The translations under genes and the position numbers were made by a program. Positions 11,867 through 22,217 of a stretch of 64,000 nucleotides of DNA are shown here, piece after piece. Below the pieces are notes generated by a model. The model saw only the letters and a program-made list of their open reading frames with translations. It did not search any database and was not told the DNA's origin. Source of the DNA: Hsuehochloa calcarea (lineage: Eukaryota; Streptophyta; Magnoliopsida; Poales; Poaceae); contig CM070615.1 in assembly GCA_036346395.1 (NCBI GenBank), positions 10,607,534 through 10,671,533 of the forward strand. Reading direction: 5' to 3'. How positions within the stretch are numbered: the first letter of the stretch is position 1; every line of letters starts with the position of its first letter.

Positions 11867-12100
11867 ATCGTGGGCTGTGGATTGTGCTTCTAAGAGGGTA
11901 TAGACCAATAAATATTATAAATATAGCACAAAAGCAGAGCTGAAACTTCAAAAAAAATTTTATTAAGGTGTACCCGATCGTATCCGCCCATGCTTCAAAG
12001 TGAGCTGCCTACCCCTACGTGAAGCACGAGGCTGAATAGAATAGAAAGAATAGTAGTCGACATGCAGATGTGCTTATCAACCCACACTGCCCTCGCATTC

Positions 12101-12108
12101 TATAAATA
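12101..12108 (+). promoter_or_regulatory. TATA box of the lectin gene
   Basis: TATAAATA lies 64-71 bases before the ATG. It is followed by a C-rich stretch, so transcription would start at about 12130-12140 and give a short leader. It matches the usual plant TATA consensus. Confidence 0.75.
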
Positions 12109-12171
12109 CCCTCTCGCCGGCTTCTGCTTCTCGCATCTCCATCTCTCTAGCTAGTATCTCCAGCCTCAGCC

Positions 12172-13664
12172 ATGGCCAACCCCTCCAATTTCCAAATCAC
12201 CCCTTGCGTTGCCCTCGTGGAGAACAACGAGATCAACTTCCGCGGCCTGTACCTGTACCACACCAGCCTCGGACCAAAGCAGAACCAATCAACGATAATA
12301 AACGCGAATAGCGCGACTGGGCTGGGCACAACCGCCGTTAACAACTGGACGGTATACGACGGACCTGATCCAAACGCCACCCTTGTTGCCCGTGCGCAGG
12401 GCCTGCACATCTATGCCGGCAACTGGCACAATACTTTCAGCTTAGCGTTCGAGGTTGACAGGTATACACACACACACACACATGCATGGTTAATTAGCAC
12501 TGCATAGGTGAGTTTAGCTACTTGTAGTTAGAGATGACAGCAGGTCATCTAGCTTTCCATTCTTGTAATTAATTAATTACCGGATCGACTGATTATTGCA
12601 GTGGATCGATGATACTGCGTACTATATATGACATGTAGGTTTAAGGGGTCCACGCTTGAGGTGATGGGGATATCTGTTGAAGAAGGTGAATGGGCTATTG
12701 TTGGGGGGACAGGAGAGTTTGCTATGGCGACCGGTGTCATCAGCAAAAAGCTGCATGAGCAAAGGAACGACGGGAATATCATAGAACTTGCTATCCACGC
12801 GTTCTGCCCCCGGCCGAATGGGTCACGAGTGAGTAGAATGTATTCTACACATTTTGCGCTTGATCTGATTTTCTGAATTACCGGGGAAACAAATCCCTGT
12901 TAGATAGTACGTATGCCATTATTTTTTTTAAAAAAAAAAAAACGAAACACCACATATCACTGTTATATGCAGAGCCTACTCACCAAGATTGGACCATGGG
13001 GAGGAAACGGAGGCACAGCTCAAGACATCACAGAGGCACCAAGGCGTCTAGAAAGCATCACCGTTTGCAGTGGCTTGGTTGTTGATTCAATCGCATTTTC
13101 TTACATTGATCATACTGGTCAGAAGCGCACCGCAGGTCGATTGGGCGGTTCTGGTGGGAACCCTAACACGGTCAGTGAATTGTTTTTCAACAAAATGCAT
13201 GATCAATATCAGTTTTTAGCCTTGTTTCGGTCATGGCCAAGTTTTCCGGTGACGCTATCGATCCTAGCTTCATCCACTTCTGTAATCTCCTGCTCTCTAT
13301 CGCACTCGCAAGCGGCATTTGCATGACATGCCAATTAAGGCAAAATTTCTGTGGACAGCAGTAGGGTTGGCACAGATTCATAAGTAATTAAGCAGCCTGA
13401 TTATTATTTTATAATTTCATGCAGATCCAACTCGCCTCTTCAGAGTTTGTGAAGGAAGTTTCCGGGACATTTGGCACGTACGAAGGCTTGGATGTTATAA
13501 CATCACTTAAGTTTGTCACCAATGTCAAAACATACGGACCCTTTGGACAGGAAAATGGAACCCCGTTCGCCGTCCCCGTGCAGGACAACAGCAGCGTTGT
13601 GGGCTTCTTCGGCCGCGGCGGGAAATATCTCGACGCGGTTGGCGTTTACGTTCATCCGTTCTGA
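12172..13664 (+). CDS. Monocot chimeric jacalin: dirigent domain fused to mannose-binding jacalin lectin
   Basis: Exons inferred: 12172-12461, 12639-12828, 12973-13170, 13425-13664, giving 305 residues. All introns are GT-AG and the reading phase is kept. Residues about 8-160 are a dirigent domain (GLHIYAGNWHN, VGGTGEFAMATGVI). Residues about 161-305 are a jacalin domain starting KIGPWGGNGG and ending with the sugar-binding loop GKYLD (292-296) and VGVYVHPF. There is no signal peptide, which fits cytosolic or nuclear jacalin-related lectins. Family members in wheat, maize and rice (such as OsJAC1) bind mannose or related sugars and are jasmonate-, wound- or pathogen-induced; function here is inferred from that. 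The gene looks intact, with a TATA box at 12101 and poly(A) signals downstream. For exon 2 the acceptor at 12638 was chosen because the earlier AG near 12600 leads to a stop. Confidence 0.9.
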
Positions 13665-13780
13665 ACGACAGCAGCTCGATCGTGTTTCAGTTCCCAGTGT
13701 GTCGCTGCAAATAAACAGTTCCGTTCTGAACAGTAGCAGCTCATGTTTCAGTTTCCAGTGTGTTGCCGCAATAAATAAGA
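13656..13780 (+). repeat. 65-bp tandem duplication spanning stop codon and 3'UTR
   Basis: The unit starting ccgttctgaac, which holds the last codons and stop of the lectin gene, is repeated from 13721 with the same order of blocks (agcagctc, gtttcagtt, ccagtgtgt, caaataaa-like). The second copy therefore carries a non-coding duplicate of the end of the open reading frame. Each unit ends in a poly(A)-signal-like aataaa (13709-13714) or aataaata (about 13770-13777). Confidence 0.85.
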
Positions 13781-13858
13781 TGAGGATCCTCGCTCGTTCT
13801 GATCGATGATCCTTAGTAGCCATGAGTACTTTGTATTTGCCTCCCCGTTCCGTGGTAT

Positions 13859-13864
13859 AAATAA
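13859..13864 (+). terminator. Poly(A) signal candidate of lectin gene
   Basis: AATAAA about 195 bases after the stop codon, followed by a T-rich run (13883-13896). Two further candidates lie closer to the stop (13709 and about 13770). Which one is used cannot be decided from sequence. Confidence 0.5.
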
Positions 13865-13899
13865 AGATCTCGATTTGAGATTTGTTTTTTTTTTTGTTG

Positions 13900-14600
13900 G
13901 AATCAAGTTGCTTCATATTATTCAATCAGTAATTTCTAGTTAGCCTCAAATGTTTGACATATGCCCATGCATACATGTATTCATACATGATTTGGCTAAT
14001 CAAGCATATATTCCGAGTTTGATGATACTTTGACGTGCGTATATATACAGACAAGTACCCATGCATTGCAAGGGCATCTGTACGAGTGAGGATGCATCCA
14101 TGGTTGTATCCGTGTATGTGCAGAAAGCTAGATCTGCATGTGACGACCATGCGAGTACAGGAGCCTCCTTTGTCCATGACCTGACATTAACAAGGGTGCA
14201 TGCTACATCCAACGACATGATCTGCCTTCGGTGCTAGCAACAAAGCGGGCCACCACCTCCATCGCAAGCGCAACTTAAAAACCCTAATTCAGCACCGCCA
14301 CTGCCATTGACCGTAAGTGAGAAACCCAACTGATTCCACAAATGTTTACTAGTTTGATAGATAGGAAGTCCGATTTATTCTTATATAATCTTTCCATGTA
14401 CATCGTACTAAAATTGAGCAAATTTTGAGTTAAGGTATTACATATAGTATCAGAGTATCAACCCTCGCTACACAGGTACGTGTGCGTGTGGGCCCTCTAG
14501 TGCGTATCCACGGCACAGAGGTTGCACCGAGGGGTGGTTCTGGGAATTTAAATGTGTATACGTTGTGCTACCGATGACGTCAACCCTTAAGAGGGCTGAG
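13900..14600. other. Spacer, no gene seen
   Basis: No coding region recognised. Around 14431-14450 the string ggtattaca followed by tagtatcagagta looks like a decayed LTR end plus primer binding site, suggesting a retrotransposon remnant. Confidence 0.5.
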
Positions 14601-14843
14601 TGTAATACCCCGACCTGTTCGTAGTGCGGTCCATGTGGAGTTGCGATGGTGGGATTAGTTTCACAGTGCTTGTCTAGAATGTGTTGTAGTAGCATATAAT
14701 GTATGTTGGGTCCAAACATATTATATCCGGATTAACCCTTTTACACGAAGCGAGAACAAAAGTTTAAGTATGGTACTATACATGCGCGAGTTCACCCCAT
14801 AAGTGAGCTTAGCATTGACTAGATTTTAGATCAGGGTGTTACA
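14601..14843 (+). mobile_element. Short LTR-like fragment
   Basis: A 243-base segment starts TGTAATACCCC and ends GGGTGTTACA, matching the terminal style of gypsy LTRs elsewhere in the window. No matching target duplication is visible (ctgag on the left, ttggg on the right). It could be a deleted solo LTR or part of a small non-autonomous element with the PBS-like string at 14440. Confidence 0.45.
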
Positions 14844-15021
14844 TTGGGATGTAAATTCGGTGGCTCATTTGTGTGGTAAGCAAGCATCTCCTTCGCCGGA
14901 TTGTACTCGGTTTAACCGGGTTCCGAATTTTCTTGTTTTGTGCACTCAACACGATGGTACCCTGCTGACCAATGAAAGTTATGCTCTTGGTCTAAAAAGA
15001 GAGAGTAAAAGAGCAATATAG
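14836..15021 (+). pseudogene. Possible RNase H-like domain fragment (plant non-LTR type)
   Basis: A 61-codon open stretch contains NSVAHLCGKQAS followed by a spaced FLV block. This resembles the C-terminal end of RNase H-like domains in plant non-LTR-derived proteins (consensus N-x-VAH-x2-A-K-x-A). There is no upstream remainder of the domain, because an LTR-like sequence abuts it. A chance reading frame cannot be excluded. Confidence 0.35.
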
Positions 15022-15596
15022 ACAAATCATATTTGATTGGCTAGAGTCAATTATTTAGTGGTCTTGTCCCTGAAGGCGCTGTATTTTGTATTTTTTCTTT
15101 TCCAACACTACATAAACTTTTTCTATTTTAATATATACTAGGGACCTTCTGTACTGTTCATGGTAAAAAAATATGTTGATAACGGTGAAATCAAATTAAG
15201 TCCCCGTGATTTGTCCATAGCCCTCCAACATGCCTGAAATTTGGCTAAAGATTCGAGGATGTTTTCCACTTAACTGGTCATCAATCTGCATCCGCACGAA
15301 TATGATATTTTTTTAATATTAATTTCAGGGTTAATAATTTTTGTAACTTTTAGGTTCTAACTAATATGAATTTGACATATATTTTTTAGTTCAAAATTAT
15401 CGCTCAAAATTCTAAAAGTTTTAAATTTATACAATTTAAAATTTTGTATTTATATTTAATTGACAAATCTATATATTTTTGGTATAACATGTGCCTAATT
15501 TTTATTTCAAATTTATTTGTATTTAGATACTAAATTTTGTTGGCGTTTCTATTCTTAATTTATACATATGTGTCAACATCATGTTTTTACACATTA
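15022..15596. other. AT-rich spacer, no gene seen
   Basis: Strongly AT-rich sequence with short interrupted frames. No terminal repeats or domains recognised. Confidence 0.6.
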
Positions 15597-15677
15597 ATTT
15601 ACTCAAATTTAAACATGTTCTTCAAATATGACATACGAACTTTAAATTCGTATTTGTGTAAACTCTTACCAAGCCAT

Positions 15678-15715
<38 letters not shown>

Positions 15716-15735
15716 TCGAATCCCTAGTTTAGATT
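15597..15735. repeat. Direct repeat copy 1 (~110 bp plus microsatellite)
   Basis: The block from aatttactc through aactcttaccaagccattaaaatta and a TA run is nearly identical to 17523-17660. This copy continues into a CA run and then ttaataataa, while the other continues into a GA run and the same ttaataataa. Confidence 0.85.
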
Positions 15736-15739
15736 CTTT

Positions 15740-16032
15740 AATAATAATGGGTTCGTGGTTAGAACCGTCTGTGATATACATAATCACACTACAATAATCA
15801 CACACACACACACACTACATAATCACTGCATTTGCTCGTGGTTAGAACTGCTCAGGACTCTATGAATCACGCATAGTTCCAACCACGAATCGCTCGTGAT
15901 AAGAGTTATCACAGACGATTTTTCAACCGGCCAGTGATAACCGCTCATATCACAGACATAAAATTTCGACGGTTCAAAACCGTCATGTATGATCAGTACG
16001 AACCGTCTGTGATGAGCTTTTTTGTAGTAGTG
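15740..16032 (-). mobile_element. CACTA-like transposon end (deletion derivative)
   Basis: Read on the minus strand the right end starts CACTACTACAAAAAAG, a typical plant CACTA terminus. Inside are repeated short motifs in both orientations (accgtctgtgat / cagacggttc at about 15756, 15905 and 16003), as expected for CACTA subterminal repeats. The left end is unclear: cactacaataat (15787) and cactacataat (15813) are candidates. No transposase is present. Confidence 0.6.
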
Positions 16033-16036
16033 TTTA

Positions 16037-17522
16037 CAAATCCACTCCTGTGGAATGCATATGAACAACACATGAATTGAATGAACATATGCAATGAATT
16101 TTATCACTTTCTTCCTCATGGATTATCAAATAGGAACAGAATATACATCATGGAATATGAACATGGATCATCAACTCATCAAGACAACAACCAACAATGA
16201 GTTCATGTAAATCAATATATCTTAACACATTGGAATTGCATGTAATGGAATATGAATATTGATTAACATCTTTGATTGAAAACATGGATCATAGAAATAT
16301 TAGCATGAACACAAATACACATCATTCATCAATGTAAAGAATTTCAATGTACTTGCCTTTCGCGTCGTGACGCGTTAGCAAGCAACGAAGGTGTTCCCAC
16401 ACGCGATGCCTCGCCGCTTACACAAGTACATATTTGGAATAAGGATAACGTGGAACGACTTAGCTACAGGAGACCTACACTAACCCTCCGACTAACCAAC
16501 ACAATTAATGGAGTTAAACTGACATTACACTATTCACCACCGCCCATCCCATCGGACAAATACAAAAAAATCATAATTGATTATCTGGGACTCGAAACGA
16601 CATGAAACTAGCGCCCAATGAAACTTAACAGCTAAACCTTCAAAACACTAGGAGACAAGATTTCCTAATTATGCCCGTACATAAGGCTAATCTGCAATTG
16701 AAAGTGCATGACAGACATCTGACCAGACTATAGAACAGTAGCAAGGAAAAATACCCTAACTTTCATTCTACAGATCCAATGGAGGTGATATTTATCAACC
16801 TGGAATCATGGTGAAATTGTCTTCAAAAACTATTTTGGGTGGCTGTCCTGGATCTGACTCTAACTAGATCAAAATCGAGGAACAAACCGACAGTCCCCAA
16901 TTCTCAGACAGACAGAACAGCGTGCGGTTAAAATTCTATAACTTTTGATTGCCAAGTCTTAAAATTGTGTTCTTTATCAACATGGACAGCTTACTGAATT
17001 ATCTACAATATTCATTTTGGGTAGCCTTTCTGATTCGGCTTCTAAATAATTCATAATGGCAAGAAAAGCAAACTGCCCCGTTAGCTCTCCTGAACAGTCA
17101 CACAAAAATGACCATATCTCCTAAACCGTAAGTCCAAATCAGATGATCTCAGTGCCTAAAGAAAGCTAAGACCAAGGGATACGACTTTCTAAGAGGTGGA
17201 CAGATCAGAAAACTAACGGAACTTACCCAAATCTGACGAACAAATCTGGTGCAAGGGGAAGGAGAAAGTGGCGCACGACAGGGAGGAGGGTGGCGGCTCC
17301 AAGTGGGGGAAAAGGGGAAGGGGGAAGGGGGTTTAGGGTTTTTTGTGGGAAGGTCATCCCCCTTTTGGCCAGCCCCTCTTGGGCCACATGGGCCGTGGCC
17401 TAATGGCCAGGTTGTCGGGAATTCGCAGAAACCCCCTTGAGATAACTGAAAATTGTAATTCATGTTTAACTCTTTCTCCCGAATACTCTCCTATTCGTCC
17501 GAATAAATTTCAGGGTATTACA
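16037..17522 (-). mobile_element. Truncated LTR related to gypsy 1, minus strand
   Basis: On the minus strand it starts TGTAATACCCTG at 17522 and follows the order of the gypsy 1 LTR, including the segment around cacttgtgtaagcggcgaggc and the gcgtcacgacgcgaaaggcaag block (about 16358-16430). It ends at the ccacaggagtgga block (about 16040), next to the CACTA-like end. That leaves about two thirds of an LTR. Reading frames within it are LTR by-products. Confidence 0.85.
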
Positions 17523-17605
17523 AATTTACTCCAATTTAAACATGTTCTTCAAATATGTCATACGAACTTTAAATTCGTATTTGTGTAAACTCTTACCAAG
17601 CCATT

Positions 17606-17652
<47 letters not shown>

Positions 17653-17660
17653 TTATTTAA
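17523..17660. repeat. Direct repeat copy 2 plus TA/GA microsatellite
   Basis: Second copy of the block at 15597. It begins exactly at the outer edge of the truncated LTR and contains a (TA)n run (about 17612-17635) followed by (GA)n (about 17636-17652). Confidence 0.85.
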
Positions 17661-18440
17661 TAATAAAGGGGAAATATTTATTATTTGTCATATTTTTTCC
17701 TAGATAGAAAATGATCATGTTGATTCATGTACATCTCATATAAATTACTAAAACGAGATCTAATCAATGAACTTGTGCATAAGAGGCATCTTTTTGGTTT
17801 CTTTTGTTGCCCCGACCGGGGAGAGGCTATCACTATTGTAATAGTTGTACAGTGTAGTATATATATACTCTGTCGTATATATTTAGAGTATGCACTGGTG
17901 TACCTTTCGTATTTCCATATTTACTTTGTATTCTTTCCAAAAGTAATAGTGGAGTTCAATTAGAAGACTTCAACACTACAGCTGGAGATGGATGTTACTA
18001 TCTTTATGGATGTGTGCATATATCCAAACTCAAATCAAACTCACTTTTCCTTCTTTTGTACATAATCCAACGCGTGCATTATATCATAGCAAACCAATCA
18101 ATGATTTGAGATGCTTTCTTTTTTTTAGAATAACATGAGAATTTCTAGACTTTTCAATTAATATGGTAATTTCTAATCTAATTTTTCTAGGATTTACAAA
18201 TGAACTTCGAAAAGAGGCTTCAATTAGTATAGATATAGATAGATAGATTACAAACCATGTCTACAATTGAGCTGTCTTGTTGTTATCTTCAATCGGTCGA
18301 GTCTTGATGCAGTTAACATCGTCCTCTCAACATCAGACACTCGAATCTTGTGGATTCACCGGAAAATGTCCACACGGAAAGAAAATCAGACACTAAATCT
18401 TGTTGATTGACTAGAAATGTGTTTGATCTCACAAACCTAT
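17661..18440. other. AT-rich spacer, no gene seen
   Basis: No domain-bearing frame. A short (ATAG)n run lies at about 18229-18248. Confidence 0.6.
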
Positions 18441-18507
18441 GTGATGTCACCGGCGGCCACCCCAAGCCTTTGACAAAACCCACCCTACAGTTACCACCAC
18501 AGATTCC

Positions 18508-18681
18508 ATGGTGTCCGATCTCGGGGAGACCGACCAGCTACGAGATCTCCCAGATTCGCTTGGCGACGACAATCCAGATCTGACTCGTCACCTAGGTATG
18601 CCGCCAGATCTAGTGGCTTCTCCACCTGGGGCTAGTCCTGCCTCGGCTAGATCCGCTGAATCCCCATCTTCGGCGGCATAG
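18508..18681 (+). CDS. Unrecognised 57-codon ORF
   Basis: An ATG opens a 57-codon frame rich in Asp, Ser, Pro and Ala, starting MVSDLGETDQLRDLPDSLG and ending at TAG 18679-18681. The surrounding GC content is higher than in the flanking AT-rich DNA, and a downstream direct repeat (aaagctgcgaacttcagagc at about 18907 and 18940) lies in the same GC-rich island (18440-19140). I recognise no family. It could be the start of a transposon ORF, or not be translated at all. Confidence 0.2.
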   Translation: MVSDLGETDQLRDLPDSLGDDNPDLTRHLGMPPDLVASPPGASPASARSAESPSSAA

Positions 18682-19351
18682 GCAAGCAAGGTGGGCCTTT
18701 CCTGATGCGGTCCTCTCGACCTCCGATGCTCTGGCCGGCAGCGAAGTAGCTGAAATCCAGGCGCATCCCGTCTCCCAACCCGGGGCAAATCCAACCAAAA
18801 TCCGCCTGTTGTCCCGTCCGCCAGAGCATTTCATTTCCAAGGTGAGACCGAGCTCGATCGCTGCGAAAGTTATGGAGGTAGGTGAATGCAGTAACGCTAC
18901 TAATCAAAGCTGCGAACTTCAGAGCCTACTTCCAACCAAAGCTGCGAACTTCAGAGCTTACTTCCAACGAAAAAGCTGGATCCATCCTTCTCGGTGTTGT
19001 CTCCCCCTATCAGCTTCTCCAGGGAGGGTCATCGCCATCGGGTGCTGGTGCACCTGAGCATTATGGAAGAATACTCTCCCCAGGATATCCGCACTCCGAG
19101 CAGTGGCCATAGTAGTATCCTGTCCGGACGAAACCCCCAAGCGTGACTACTTTGTAACATCTTATTTTTCTTTTCGGTTCAGTCTTTCGATTTCAATCAC
19201 TCTCTTGATTTTAATTAGCCCCGCATGTTAGCCTTTTGCTCACCTTTTTTCTCACCCTCCGTTTGTTCGCCCATGCTACTAAGAGCACGCCCACATCACG
19301 CCGCTGCAAAAGCCGTCGCCTCCGACGTGAATCTCTCCCCTCTTTTTCCTT

Positions 19352-19449
19352 ATCAATGTACGCATTAAATGCCGCCGTCTCCGCCTCGGCGCGTTTTTCT
19401 CCCTCTTTTTTTCTCAACGATGTACGCATTAAATGCTGTTGTCTCCGCC
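19352..19449 (+). repeat. Direct repeat in gypsy 3 LTR
   Basis: The unit atgtacgcattaaatgc plus gtctccgcc occurs at about 19356-19386 and again at 19422-19449, upstream of the TATA-like site. This may be a duplicated promoter element of the LTR. Confidence 0.7.
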
Positions 19450-19480
19450 GAAGCCCATCTCGCCCTCCGCCCCTCTGCTC

Positions 19481-19487
19481 TATAAAG
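19481..19487 (+). promoter_or_regulatory. TATA-like site in gypsy 3 LTR
   Basis: TATAAAG follows a C-rich region and precedes a CT-rich stretch (19505-19550), the usual layout of an LTR promoter with the transcription start some 30 bases downstream. Confidence 0.5.
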
Positions 19488-20504
19488 AAGAGCACTAGGA
19501 AACCCTCGCCCTCCTTTTGTTTTCCCCTCAACTCTCTCTCTCGCTCTCGTTTTGCCGTCTTTGACCGCTTCGCCGAGCCCCACCGCCGGCCATCTCGCCG
19601 CCGCTTTCTTCGTCGGTCGAACCCTCCTTCCGACCAGATAGTCGAACCTCCTTCCGACCACATGTAGTCAAACCTCCTTCTGAGGGCTCGTTCTCCTTCG
19701 TTCGAGCCCCGATTTGAGTGGTTCAAATTTCAAAAATTTATCTAAATTCAATACCTTTCTTTTGGTTTTAGTTTGGTAATTTCTTAGATTTTATTTGGAA
19801 TTATTTTATTTATTTGGCTATTTTCACACATATAGATTCCGGCGTTTCCGAAAAATTCTTGGACCAGACGACCGAAGCATCTCAACTCTTCAATGAAAGT
19901 AAGTCGTAGACTTTTGATCATGCTGTACCCATTTTATAAAAAGTATATATTGTTTTATATTAGCATGTATTGCTATTTTTATATTAATTGTTTCCGGGAG
20001 TAGTTAAATACCTACTTAACAGTACGACTACTTGAATATGCGTAGTCATGCTTGAACACCATAGGTTGAGTAATCTTAGTTGGACATTATTGTAATATCA
20101 ATATGGGTGCGTAATATGCTTAGACATGTTTTAGCTATTCGATGGTGAAGGATTTAGACTCGTCATTATGAATTAATAAAATATTTTGGTGATTAATGAC
20201 AAATCCAAATATGAGACTAACTCTCTTGTCTAGTATTATCTTGTGTAGTCTCATTTGGATATAAAGGTGAAATTCAACGAGGTATGCAATCGACATCTTA
20301 ATCTTATATATTGTTGCATTTCCTGGATCCAAAATATAGATTGAACTCAACCATAAGTTTAAGTTGAATATGTGCATATGATCTTGTTACACATTTGTGT
20401 ATGCACACATTTGGGGGGAGTTTATTCTATATTTTGTGATTTCATTAGTATTGATCCGTATTTTGTTTTCCACATATATTAAGGATCTTTACTTTGAAAT
20501 ATAT

Positions 20505-20690
20505 CCATTTGAGTATACAAAACTTGTATAGTTCTTGTATACTCATGTTTTGAGTATGTAGAACTTGTGTGGTTCTCGTATACTCATGTTGTGAGTATAT
20601 AGAACTTGTGTAGTTCTTACATACTCATATTGGAGTATATACAACTTGTGTAGTTCATATATTCTCACGTTGTGTTACATTATCTTCATT
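20505..20690. repeat. Minisatellite, ~41-bp unit, about four copies
   Basis: Repeats of gagtat(a/g)(c/t)a-(g)aacttgtgt(g/a)gttct-(c/t)gtatactcatgtt. Each unit has gagtata near the start and tatactc near the end, so it could form a hairpin. Confidence 0.8.
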
Positions 20691-20819
20691 CAATTTATGT
20701 GCAATTGAAGTGGTTATCATCAATTACCAAAAAAAGGAAAGATTGAAGTATCTTGTCCCACCATTATGAGTTAATGATAATCATATTGTGAAACTAACAT
20801 TTTTCATGAGTTGGATGAA

Positions 20820-21290
20820 TAGGTTATGTTCCAGGGTGATGAAGACTTGTGATGATCATGAGTTGATCATCAAGTCAAGATTCAAGTAAAAGATGCATAT
20901 TGTGTTGATGCATATGAAGAGCTTCAAGAAAAAGAAAATCATCGTGTATCAATGATGTTCAAGAAGAGGAGATGATCATGAGTGGATCATCTAGTCAAGA
21001 GAAGACCCATCATGTGTTGATGGAGGCCTAATGAAGGATGCATCATGTGTTGATGCATATCAAGACTTGGAGTAAAGGATGCATCATGCGTTGATGCACA
21101 TCAAGTCAAGAGAAGACACATCATGTATTGATGGAGGTCGAGTGAAGAATGCACCATGAGTTGATGCACATTCAAGAGAATAACTTGAAGAAAAAGGAGA
21201 TCATCATGTGTTGATGATTATCAAGTCAAGAACCCGAACTTGAAGCGATGATGTGTGTCATCAAGCTTCAAGAAGATGCAAGGCAAAGGT
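20820..21290. repeat. Degenerate tandem array with atgatcatgag / gatgcatca motifs
   Basis: Repeated phrases such as gatgatcatgag-tg-gatcat, caagtcaaga and gatgcatcatg-tgttgatgca recur about every 40-70 bases. This looks like slippage-expanded LTR sequence; the array is not coding. Confidence 0.7.
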
Positions 21291-21424
21291 ATGACTTGCT
21301 AGGGCTAAGGATCTGTTCCTAGCCTTTTACCGGTCTTGGAGTTTGGTTGGAAGACCGAATTGCTAGTATAGGTTGCTGTACTATTAAGAGCGGTCTTGAC
21401 TAGTAGCATGAGTTAGTCATGTGT

Positions 21425-21770
21425 TGATAGCTCATTGTGTTTGCTCTAGCTCATCTATGCATGGAGCTATTATTTGTGAATGTGTTTTGCAAATAGCCGA
21501 GGCTCGTTCATTTAATCTTTGTAGCATGGGATTATAATTTGCAAATGGTTGAAGTCCATGCACCTTAGCCTTATGGCATGATGCTGTTATTTGCAAATGT
21601 GTTTTACAAATAGTTGATGCTCATGTTTGGTTTCTTGTAGCATGTGACTTAAGTTTGCAAATGTGTTTTGCAAATGGTGTAAGTACATGTACCTTATTCC
21701 TTGTGGTGAGTATTCTAAAAGTTGGCAAATGTGTTTTGCAACTTGTTGAGAATATTACCTTTAAACTTTG
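21425..21770. repeat. Degenerate ~60-100 bp tandem array (gcaaatgtgttttgcaaat)
   Basis: About five copies of a unit around the motif ttgcaaatgtgttttgcaaat with tcatgt/catg and ttgtagcatg blocks. The core is itself a near-palindrome (ttgcaaa / tttgcaa). Confidence 0.7.
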
Positions 21771-21845
21771 TTAGACTTACACTCAAATGGGTGAATGTGT
21801 TTTTCCATTTGAGCAAAGTGAAAAGTGCGAGGTCTCTCTGGAGTC

Positions 21846-22217
21846 TGGCGGTCTGACCGCCAGGGTTCACCCCTCTAACCGGTGGCATATCGGTCAGACT
21901 GCCATGTGTTGGGCGGTCCGACCGATTTCCTTGAATTGAATTTATGTGCGGAAGTACCGTCCATGATAAAACGGTACTACCGGAGAGCGGAAGTACCGGA
22001 GTTTTTGCGGTACATTTATTTCAGAGAAGCACCTTTTGGTATCGTGCTGGTTTTTCTCGGGCGGTCTGACCGCCCAGCCTTGGCGGTCGGACCGATAGTG
22101 CGGCGGTCAGACCAGCCATTAGTTGGCGGTCCGACTGGCCGTAAGTCCAACGGCTAGTTTTATAGCCGTTGGCGCATGGGCGGTCCGACCGGCCATTAGT
22201 TGGCGGTCCGACCGGCC
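21846..22217. repeat. Array of GGCGGTCYGACCGCC-like palindromes
   Basis: About nine copies of an imperfect palindrome around ggcggtcNgacc in 370 bases, at roughly 21847, 21890, 21913, 22059, 22083, 22103, 22125, 22179 and 22203. Related acggtact / agtaccg motifs lie between them (21952-22012). Confidence 0.85.

Larger units (their letters stand above)
10023..12100. other. Intergenic spacer with tandem duplications, no gene seen
   Basis: AT-rich spacer between the orphan exon and the lectin gene. Open frames here are short and show no recognisable domain. It contains the two duplicated blocks listed separately, and its right part is the likely promoter of the lectin gene. Confidence 0.7.

Noticed and set aside
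12913..13326. 137-codon frame read through as one protein
   Set aside because: It crosses an acceptor (12972) and a donor (13171); only 12973-13170 belongs to the spliced lectin gene.
17149..17463. 104-codon minus-strand frame (Pro/Arg-rich)
   Set aside because: It falls inside the truncated LTR and corresponds to the GC-rich leader block of the gypsy 1 LTR family.
19211..19726. 171-codon minus-strand frame rich in Arg, Lys and Glu
   Set aside because: It is antisense to a CT-rich LTR promoter segment and its composition follows from that bias; no domain seen.
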